Source of the DNA: Acetobacteraceae bacterium
Lineage (GTDB): Bacteria; Pseudomonadota; Alphaproteobacteria; Acetobacterales; Acetobacteraceae
NCBI GenBank assembly: GCA_027311485.1
Contig: DAICYU010000157.1
Span: 1-8,170 of the forward strand
Length of the DNA stretch: 8,170 nucleotides
Direction of reading: 5' to 3'
Made by a program: the position numbers and the translations under genes. Below the pieces are notes generated by a model. It was given only the letters and a program-made list of their open reading frames with translations, did no database searches and was not told where the DNA came from. Positions 1 through 5,247 of the stretch are shown piece after piece; position 1 is the first letter of the stretch; each line of letters starts with the position of its first letter.

Positions 1-310
1 GGATATCGTCAAGCTGGACCGCGCCCTGGTGCAGGACTGTGACCAGGACCGGATGCGCCTGGCCATCGTGGCAAGCATGGTCGGCCTCGCCAACGAATTT
101 GGCTTCAAGGTTGTTGCCGAAGGTGTCGAACGGATCGAGGAGGTTGAAGCCCTCCGCGGCGCCGGAATCCGCTTTATGCAAGGCTTCTACTTCGCCCGGC
201 CGCGTTTCGAGGGCGCCGTACAGGACAACGGCATCCCCTGGCCGGAATGCGCTGGGTCAACGCAGGGCGAGACGGACGTTGCATCCGTACCGGAACCACC
301 AAACGCCTGA
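1..310 (+). CDS. EAL-domain c-di-GMP phosphodiesterase, C-terminal part (5' end outside window)
   Basis: The open frame enters from the left edge (first full codon at base 2) and gives 102 residues before TGA. It is the end of an EAL domain, which hydrolyses c-di-GMP to pGpG. Visible motifs are DIVKLDR at residues 1-7 with the catalytic lysine (K4), VVAEGVE at 37-43 with the metal/base-loop glutamate (E40), and QGFYFARP at 60-67. These are the last three conserved blocks of an active EAL domain; the EAL signature, the Asn and the DDFGTG loop lie upstream and cannot be checked. The run DQDRMRLAIV resembles stand-alone or BLUF-linked EAL enzymes, but the N-terminal partner is unknown. About 35 hydrophilic Pro/Gly/Glu-rich residues follow the domain and have no recognisable fold. 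The gene converges on the MmyB-type regulator, with 7 nt between stop codons. Confidence 0.95.
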   Translation, partial: DIVKLDRALVQDCDQDRMRLAIVASMVGLANEFGFKVVAEGVERIEEVEALRGAGIRFMQGFYFARPRFEGAVQDNGIPWPECAGSTQGETDVASVPEPPNA

Positions 311-325
311 GCGGAAATCAGGCGT
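303..325. terminator. Perfect 8-bp inverted repeat spanning both convergent stop codons (candidate bidirectional terminator)
   Basis: ACGCCTGA (303-310) and TCAGGCGT (318-325) are perfect reverse complements separated by the 7-nt loop gcggaaa. The TGA ending the EAL gene is the last three bases of the left arm. The complement of the right arm supplies the TGA of the regulator. Both proteins therefore end in Ala-stop from the same sequence. No long T-run follows on the plus strand; the minus strand continues TTGGTGGTT, which is only modestly T-rich. A bidirectional terminator or 3'-end protecting hairpin is inferred. Confidence 0.5.
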
Positions 326-1109
326 CCGGCGCGTGGCCCGGTAGCACCGGAACCAGCATGACCAGCTTGTAGTCCGGGCGTTCCGACGGGCTGAATGTGT
401 GCTGCGCGAAGGCCAACGCCCCATCATCGGGGTGTCTGAAGCTGCGCAGCCCGCCCGCGCGGTGCTGCACGCCCTGTGCATCCCACGCCGCGGCGAACAG
501 GCGGCTCTCCCTGCGCAGCGAGTCCACCAGCCCCCGCACCCTGGCGTCCCGGAAACTGTGGCCGTAATCGGCTCGGAACTCCGCCAGCAGGCGCCGAGCC
601 CGATCCTCCCATTCCGGGATCAGCGTGCGGGCGGCGTCGTGCAGGAACACGAACCGCAGCAGGTTGCGTTGATGGTCGCCATCCAGCCAGCCGCGGAACA
701 GCCGAGCGGCGGCGCGGTTCCAGCAGCAGGCGTTCCATAGGCGATCGAGGCCATAGGCAGGATGATCGATCGCGGTGACGACCGCGCGCAGCGAAGCCGG
801 CGCATCCGCGGCGGGTTCCGGCGGCGCCTCGGGGTCCAGCCGGCCCGCAAGCTCGAACAGGTAGGCGCGTTCCGCCGGCGACAGCGATAGTGCCAGCGCC
901 AGCCGCCCCAACGCCCCCGGCGACGCCTGCACGGTGCGGCCCTGCTCGATCCACGCGCACCACGTCGCGCTGATCCCGGCGCGCGCGGCAAGCTCCTCCC
1001 GCCGCAGGCCCGGGGTCCGCCGGCGCCCGCCTACGCCGTCGGGGCGCGCACGCTCCCGATGCGCGCGGACGAATTCACCCAGCAGCCGTCGTTGATCCGC
1101 ATCCAGCAT
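318..1109 (-). CDS. XRE-family regulator with MmyB-like ligand-binding domain
   Basis: A 263-residue cytosolic DNA-binding regulator. The N-terminal helix-turn-helix covers about residues 9-75: RRRTPGLRREELAARAGIS is typical of this family, followed by WIEQGR and a P-x-A-L-x-R-L-A-x-A-L helix. The C-terminal half (about 105-256) is the MmyB-like domain, with HPAYGLDRLWN at 116-126, WNRAAARLF at 130-138, HPDDG at 226-230 and a closing DYKLVMLVPV strand at 246-255. Members of this family bind a small, usually unknown, hydrophobic ligand and often control a divergent neighbouring enzyme gene. The ATG at 1109 was chosen because the family consensus begins here (MLDADQRRLLGEFVRAHRE). The frame stays open to 1211, but that extension would cross the divergent gene's ribosome-binding site. 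There is no Shine-Dalgarno sequence before this ATG, and a promoter -10 box lies only 7 nt upstream, so the mRNA may be leaderless. The likely target is the methyltransferase promoter or its own. Confidence 0.93.
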   Translation of the reverse strand: MLDADQRRLLGEFVRAHRERARPDGVGGRRRTPGLRREELAARAGISATWCAWIEQGRTVQASPGALGRLALALSLSPAERAYLFELAGRLDPEAPPEPAADAPASLRAVVTAIDHPAYGLDRLWNACCWNRAAARLFRGWLDGDHQRNLLRFVFLHDAARTLIPEWEDRARRLLAEFRADYGHSFRDARVRGLVDSLRRESRLFAAAWDAQGVQHRAGGLRSFRHPDDGALAFAQHTFSPSERPDYKLVMLVPVLPGHAPDA

Positions 1110-1116
1110 GGGATTG

Positions 1117-1145
1117 CTTATACTAGGATAAAGACCATCTTGTAA
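1117..1145 (-). promoter_or_regulatory. Candidate sigma-70 promoter of the MmyB-type regulator
   Basis: Read on the minus strand, TTACAA (1140-1145) and TATAAG (1117-1122) are separated by exactly 17 bp. The -10 box matches the consensus at 5 of 6 positions and the -35 at 3 of 6. Only 7 bases lie between the -10 box and the ATG at 1109, which puts the expected start of transcription at or next to the A of the ATG. This is the only T/A-rich stretch in the 80-bp divergent spacer. It was found by eye, without a scored model. Confidence 0.45.
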
Positions 1146-1180
1146 CAGTCTAAATCCCGGGCATCCTGGTCGCGAACGTA

Positions 1181-1186
1181 AGGAGG
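1181..1186 (+). promoter_or_regulatory. Strong Shine-Dalgarno of the methyltransferase gene
   Basis: AGGAGG is a perfect anti-16S match, followed by GAATGATGG. Two ATGs sit in tandem: the one at 1189 leaves only 2 nt of spacing, while the one at 1192 leaves 5 nt. The second is favoured as the start. The strong site contrasts with the divergent regulator, which has none. Confidence 0.8.
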
Positions 1187-1191
1187 GAATG

Positions 1192-1956
1192 ATGGAACGA
1201 GCGCATGACAAGGTGGTGGATGCCCAGTTCGGACCGCGCGCAAGCGCCTATGTCGCCAGCCCGGTGCACGCGCAGGGCGCGGACCTGGAGGCCCTTGAAG
1301 CGATCATCCGGGATATCCGCCCGGCCCGGGCGCTCGATCTCGGCACCGGCGGCGGCCACGTCGCCTACCTGATGGCGCGCCATGCCGGCACGGTCACGGC
1401 CCTCGACCTGTCAGCCGAAATGCTGGCGACAGTGGCGGCGACGGCCCGCGACAGGGGTATTGCCAACGTCGAAACGGTCGAGGCCGCTGCCGAACAGCTG
1501 CCGTTCGCCGATGGCAGCTTCGATTTCGTCGGCTGCCGGTACTCGGCGCATCACTGGCGCGATTTCGATGCCGGCCTGCGTCAGGCGCACCGCGTCCTCA
1601 AGCAAGGCGCGCCGGCCGTGTTCATCGACGCCTGCGCGCCCGGGGTGCCGTTGCTCGACACCCATCTTCAGGCGGTGGAACTGCTGCGCGACACGTCCCA
1701 CGTGCGCAACTACACGCCCGCGGAATGGATCGCCGCCGTGGTGCGCGCCGGCTTCGTGGTGCGTGCCGTTCGGACATGGCGGATACGCATGGACTTCGCC
1801 ACCTGGACGGCGCGGATGCGCACGCCGGACCTGCATGTGCAGGCGATCCGGTCGCTGCAGGCCGCCGCGTCGGCGGAAACCCGGGCCCACTTCGCCATCG
1901 AAGCCGACGGCTCGTTCATGCTCGACACGATGATGGTCGAAACAATCGCGCGGTGA
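1192..1956 (+). CDS. yafE: Class I SAM-dependent methyltransferase, YafE-like
   Basis: A 254-residue Rossmann-fold methyltransferase of the Methyltransf_11/UbiE-like group. Motif I is LDLGTGGGH (48-56, SAM glycine loop). The acidic residue ending strand 2 is D72 in TALDLSAEML. Motif II is AEQLPFADGSFDFV (100-113), followed by SAHHW (118-122). The blocks YVASPVHAQGADL (20-32), LRDTSHVRNY (165-174) and WTARMRTP (205-212) match, from memory, the E. coli YafE family over the full length, including its C-terminal cap. There is no signal peptide or membrane segment, so it should act in the cytosol on a small molecule. The YafE substrate is not known, so no reaction beyond methyl transfer is claimed. 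It is divergent from the MmyB-type regulator, its probable controller. Its stop lies 3 nt from that of the opposing GGDEF-EAL gene. The frame can also start at 1189. Confidence 0.93.
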   Translation: MERAHDKVVDAQFGPRASAYVASPVHAQGADLEALEAIIRDIRPARALDLGTGGGHVAYLMARHAGTVTALDLSAEMLATVAATARDRGIANVETVEAAAEQLPFADGSFDFVGCRYSAHHWRDFDAGLRQAHRVLKQGAPAVFIDACAPGVPLLDTHLQAVELLRDTSHVRNYTPAEWIAAVVRAGFVVRAVRTWRIRMDFATWTARMRTPDLHVQAIRSLQAAASAETRAHFAIEADGSFMLDTMMVETIAR

Positions 1957-1959
1957 CTG

Positions 1960-4794
1960 TCAGGCGACGAGTTCGGTCGCGGGCCGCAGGCGTTCGAGCA
2001 GGGCAGGGAGGTCGCAAGCGGGCACCGGACGGCTGAACAGGTAGCCTTGCGCCTCATTGCAGCCCCGGCTGCGCAGAACGTCGAGCTGCTCCGCCGTTTC
2101 CACGCCCTCGGCCGCGATCGCGATGCCCAGGCTCCGGCCCATGCTCACGATGGCGCAGACAATCGCGAAGGACTGGTCCTGCCCGGGCAGCCCGACCACG
2201 AAGGAGCGGTCGATCTTGATTTTGTCGAAGGGAAACCGCAGGAGGTAGCTGAGCGAGGAAAAGCCGGTGCCGAAATCGTCCAGCACGATCCGCACGCCAA
2301 GGGCGCGGAGTTGGTGCAGGATCGCGAGATTGGCCTCATTGTCGTCCAGCAGTACCGATTCGGTGATTTCCAACTCCAGCCGCCCGGGCGCCAGGCCCGA
2401 TTCTGTCAGGGCGCTTGTCACCGCCGGCACCAGGCCAGGGTCACGGAACTGGACCGGGGACAGGTTCACCGCCACCCGGATCGGCTGCGACCAGCTGACG
2501 GCCTCGTGGCAGGCGGCGCGAAGCGCCCACTCCCCAATCGGCGCGATCAGGCCGGTTTCCTCGGCGACCGGAATGAAATCCGCCGGCATCACCCAGCCGC
2601 GCACTGGATGGCGCCAACGCGTCAGCGCCTCGACGCAGGTGACCGCACCACTCCGCAGCGCAACCAGCGGCTGGAAGTGCAACTCAAGCTCCCCGCGGCT
2701 GAGCGCTGAGCGCAGCCCGAGCTTGAATTCCTGCTTTTTGCGGACAGCATCATCCATTGCCGGCTCGAAGAAACGGATGGCACCGCCGCCTTCGGCCTTG
2801 GCGTAATACAGGGCGATGTCGGCGTTCTTCACCAGGTCGCTGGCGATCATCTCATGACCGTCCGCCAGGTTTCCGCCTGCCAGGGCGATCCCGGCGCTGA
2901 CGCCCATCATCACCCGTTGGCCGCCGATATCGGACACGGCATCCAGCGCCTCGGTCACGCGCCGGGATAGCGCGGCGGCGTCTTCGCGAGAGCGGACACC
3001 GCTCTGGATAATGGCGAACTCATCCCCGCCCAGGCGGGCAACCAGATCATCGCGGCCGATGCAGCCGCGCAGCCGGTCCGCGGTCTGGCGCAGCAGGGCG
3101 TCGCCGACGGGATGCCCCAGCGTGTCGTTGATGCCCTTGAACTGATCAAGGTCCAGGCAGTGCAGCGCCAGCTGCTCGCCGGGCCGCAGACCTGCCAGCG
3201 CCTGTTCCAGGCGTTGATGGAACAGCCGGCGGTTCGCCAAATTCGTCAACGGATCATGATACGCCAGGTACATGATCCTCTGCTCGGCCACCCGTCGTTC
3301 GGTGATGTCGTGCGTGACGCCGATCAGGCGGATAACGCGGCCATCCGGACCCCGTTCGGCACGTCCCCAGGCGCGCAGCCACCGGTCGGTATCGTGCGGC
3401 AGGGCGGCCCGGAATTCGACCTCGTGGCTATCGACGCCGTCCGCCAACAGAACCTGTTCGACCGCCGCCCTGACCTTGTCGCGATCCTGCGGGTGGACGG
3501 CGAACAGGGCCGCGCCCATCGTCCGCGGCGGCTCGGGCGGGTTGCCGAAAAGATCATCGAAGCCGGCCGCGACATGCAGTTGGTCGGTCGCGACATCCCA
3601 CTCCCACGCGCTGATGCGCGCCGCGGCGATGGCGCGGGCCAGCCGATCCTCGCTTTCCCGTTGCGCGATTTCGGCGCGCCGCCGGGCGGTGACGTCCAGG
3701 AATACACCGGCGGAGCGCACGGGCCGGCCGGCCTGGTCGCACTCCAGCCGTCCACGCGAGAGCAGCCAGCGCTCGCCCCCGTCCGGCGCGGGGGCGGCAG
3801 TACGGAATTCCGGCGCATAGGGCGCGCCTTCCTCCAGGACCCGGTTCCATGCCTGGACGACCATGGCCCGGTCATCCGGATGCACCATCTGCGTCCAGTC
3901 CGCGGCGATGAAGGTCGGGCAATCGGTGCCGACCAGTTGCATCGCCAGGGGCGAATAGCGGCCCACGCCGCGGATGCGATCCACCTCCCATATGCCGACG
4001 CCGGCGCCCTCGGTGGCCAGCCGCAGCAGATCCTCGCTTTGCTGGCGCGCCGCTTCCGCCTGCTTGCGCTCGGTGATGTCCTGCGTGATCGCAACGATGA
4101 ACTGCGGGCGCCCGGCCGGGTCGTGGACAGCGGACGCGTAGTTCTTCACCCAGACGATCGAACCGTCGGGCCTGACATATCGCTTCTCGATCTCAAACGG
4201 TTCGCCGGTTTTGACCAGGTGTGCGAACATGGCGGCATTTCGCGCCGCGTCATCCGGATGGGTGATCACCTGAATCAGGCTGCCCAGAAGGGATTTTCGG
4301 TTGCGCCCGACAAGATCGCATAAACGGTCGTTGACCAGCAGAACCCGCCCGGTCAGATCGGCCTGCAAGATGCCAACCGCGGCCTGCTCGATCAGGTTGG
4401 CAAGACGCTCCTGGTGTTCCCAAAGCGCCCGCTCGGCCTGGATGCGGTCAGTTATGTCGACCGCCGAACACAGGACGCAGGAAACGATCTGGCCGTCAGG
4501 ACGCAAAGGCTCCAGCGACACCAGGAATACGCGGCCTTCGCAGAAGGCAGCCGCATCCATGCCCCGAAGCTCGACGTCCGTCACCCGTTCCCCGCTCAAT
4601 GCCCGGCGCAGGTGGATCATGAGTTGGTCGGCGACTCCGGGCGTAACCTCGGTCAGGTTGCGGCCGATGGCATCCTGGGCCGGGCGCCCAACCATGGCCG
4701 CCATCATCCGGTTGATGCTGACAAAGCGCAGACCAGAATCGATGATACACAGGCCAACCGGCACAGCATCATACAGGGCCGGGAAATTCGCCAT
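1960..4794 (-). CDS. Multi-PAS GGDEF-EAL protein (bifunctional diguanylate cyclase/phosphodiesterase)
   Basis: About 944 residues, cytosolic, with no membrane segment. Predicted order: four PAS/PAC-type modules at about 3-116, 129-243, 253-373 and 379-502, three of them ending in D-I/V-T-x-R linker helices and the first in DITD; GGDEF about 507-681; EAL about 686-936. The cyclase site is a full GGDEF (589-593; bases 3016-3030), with DPLTNLANRR and LDLDQF upstream. The RxxD inhibitory site is lost: the expected position reads GRDD (580-583). In the EAL half all key elements are present: EAL 722-724, N777, E809, DDFGTG 839-844, K860, E896 and QGYLF 916-920. Both activities are therefore possible, with the PAS modules sensing redox, gas, light or small ligands; none shows a LOV cysteine motif. 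Start choice: the ATG at 4794 has AGGA 8 nt upstream and sits just before the first PAS. An ATG at 4833 is a good alternative, and the frame stays open to 5016. Confidence 0.93.
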   Translation of the reverse strand: MANFPALYDAVPVGLCIIDSGLRFVSINRMMAAMVGRPAQDAIGRNLTEVTPGVADQLMIHLRRALSGERVTDVELRGMDAAAFCEGRVFLVSLEPLRPDGQIVSCVLCSAVDITDRIQAERALWEHQERLANLIEQAAVGILQADLTGRVLLVNDRLCDLVGRNRKSLLGSLIQVITHPDDAARNAAMFAHLVKTGEPFEIEKRYVRPDGSIVWVKNYASAVHDPAGRPQFIVAITQDITERKQAEAARQQSEDLLRLATEGAGVGIWEVDRIRGVGRYSPLAMQLVGTDCPTFIAADWTQMVHPDDRAMVVQAWNRVLEEGAPYAPEFRTAAPAPDGGERWLLSRGRLECDQAGRPVRSAGVFLDVTARRRAEIAQRESEDRLARAIAAARISAWEWDVATDQLHVAAGFDDLFGNPPEPPRTMGAALFAVHPQDRDKVRAAVEQVLLADGVDSHEVEFRAALPHDTDRWLRAWGRAERGPDGRVIRLIGVTHDITERRVAEQRIMYLAYHDPLTNLANRRLFHQRLEQALAGLRPGEQLALHCLDLDQFKGINDTLGHPVGDALLRQTADRLRGCIGRDDLVARLGGDEFAIIQSGVRSREDAAALSRRVTEALDAVSDIGGQRVMMGVSAGIALAGGNLADGHEMIASDLVKNADIALYYAKAEGGGAIRFFEPAMDDAVRKKQEFKLGLRSALSRGELELHFQPLVALRSGAVTCVEALTRWRHPVRGWVMPADFIPVAEETGLIAPIGEWALRAACHEAVSWSQPIRVAVNLSPVQFRDPGLVPAVTSALTESGLAPGRLELEITESVLLDDNEANLAILHQLRALGVRIVLDDFGTGFSSLSYLLRFPFDKIKIDRSFVVGLPGQDQSFAIVCAIVSMGRSLGIAIAAEGVETAEQLDVLRSRGCNEAQGYLFSRPVPACDLPALLERLRPATELVA

Positions 4795-4802
4795 GCACGC
4801 TG

Positions 4803-4806
4803 TCCT
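4803..4806 (-). promoter_or_regulatory. Shine-Dalgarno deciding the GGDEF-EAL start
   Basis: On the minus strand AGGA lies 8 nt before the ATG at 4794. The alternative ATGs at 4833 and 4932 have no comparable purine box at normal spacing, so this site tips the start choice. If 4833 is the true start, this AGGA is simply coding sequence. Confidence 0.45.
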
Positions 4807-4893
4807 GGCCAGCATGTCGCAGAGTGGATTCATATCCAAAATTGCACGGGTCCTTGCCGACGGGGCGACGATCCACACCTGACACAGAAAGTT

Positions 4894-4923
4894 GATATAA
4901 CGGCTTTCGGAAAGGTTACGCAA
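4894..4923 (-). promoter_or_regulatory. Weak candidate promoter for the GGDEF-EAL gene
   Basis: On the minus strand TTGCGT (4918-4923) and TATATC (4894-4899) are 18 bp apart. They match the sigma-70 consensus at 3 of 6 and 4 of 6 positions. The site would give a leader of roughly 90 nt to the 4794 start or 50 nt to 4833. It rules out the 4932 start if real. The call is by eye and weak. Confidence 0.25.
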
Positions 4924-5130
4924 ACACTTCATGGTCGGCTGGCTGCAAGAAAAATGCTTTGGGACGCCGCACCGGCGACCGGCCCCGCTCGACCATTGGA
5001 CAGCGAAACCGAACATCGTCTGGCTTCGTAGTGTGGCGACGCAATATATGCGACGCTGTATTGTTTTGAAACTTCCCTGAAACAGGAGCGCCGATAAGAC
5101 GTATTTTCGCAGTAAGGGATACAGTCAGGG

Positions 5131-5160
5131 TTGATACGGAAGCGATAAATTGTGTAGAAA
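5131..5160 (+). promoter_or_regulatory. Candidate promoter of the Cache-GGDEF gene
   Basis: TTGATA (5131-5136) and TAGAAA (5155-5160) are 18 bp apart in the most A/T-rich part of the divergent spacer. They match the sigma-70 consensus at 5 of 6 and 4 of 6 positions. Predicted transcription would begin near 5167, about 30 nt before the ATG at 5197 and about 80 nt before the ATG at 5248. Confidence 0.35.
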
Positions 5161-5233
5161 TCGTGTCGCCCTGTTTGTCCCGGAACGTGCTGATCCATGC
5201 AGTCGTTGGCCAAAAATCATGCCTACGCTGGCC

Positions 5234-5238
5234 AAAGG
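5234..5238 (+). promoter_or_regulatory. Shine-Dalgarno supporting the 5248 start
   Basis: AAAGG lies 9 nt before the ATG at 5248, separated from it by an A-rich spacer that suits translation initiation. The upstream ATG at 5197 has only GGAA at a distant 11-nt spacing, so 5248 is preferred for the diguanylate cyclase. Confidence 0.4.
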
Positions 5239-5247
5239 CTGAAAAAA

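Larger units (their letters stand above)
4795..5247. other. Divergent intergenic region between GGDEF-EAL and Cache-GGDEF genes
   Basis: With the chosen starts, about 450 bp hold no gene that looks real; overlapping frames here lack recognisable domains and mostly extend the flanking genes. The stretch 5030-5165 is clearly richer in A/T than the flanking genes. Visible elements are candidate promoters for each side (4894-4923 minus, 5131-5160 plus), a Shine-Dalgarno for each gene, a GCGACGC direct repeat (5036 and 5050), two TGAAAC words 11 bp apart, and a small CCTGaaaCAGG palindrome at 5076-5086. No c-di-GMP riboswitch core was recognised. The effective gap shrinks to about 360 bp if the longer starts at 4833 and 5197 are used. 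Confidence 0.7.

Noticed and set aside
424..963. 179-codon minus-strand frame overlapping the MmyB-type regulator
   Set aside because: Out-of-frame reading of the regulator with a Gly/Arg/Pro-rich product and no recognisable fold; the overlapping frame holds the conserved HTH and MmyB motifs.
1110..1158. Inverted repeat GGGATT (1110-1115) and AATCCC (1153-1158), centres 43 bp apart, in the divergent spacer
   Set aside because: Six-base arms at free spacing in an 80-bp region are expected by chance about every second time, and no dyad links them. Not called an operator without conservation data.
1110..1211. N-terminal extension of the regulator frame to 1211
   Set aside because: The extra 34 residues do not resemble the family, there is no ribosome-binding site, and they would cover the divergent gene's Shine-Dalgarno and start.
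1964..1980. GCGAC/GTCGC 5-bp stem just after the methyltransferase stop
   Set aside because: Short, no T-tract, and fully inside the conserved end of the opposing coding sequence, so it is not supported as a terminator.
3112..4323. 403-codon open frame on the plus strand opposite the GGDEF-EAL gene
   Set aside because: It is antisense to well-conserved PAS and GGDEF coding sequence, gives an Arg/Pro/Gln/Asp-rich product with no domain, and is the usual shadow frame of GC-rich DNA.
4834..5016. N-terminal extension of the GGDEF-EAL frame up to 5016
   Set aside because: The extra 61 residues are Cys/Ser/Arg-rich with no PAS or membrane pattern, and no start there has a Shine-Dalgarno.
4795..5247. 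A c-di-GMP riboswitch in the leader of either GGDEF gene
   Set aside because: Looked for because of the context, but no GEMM-type conserved core or paired stems were recognised on either strand.
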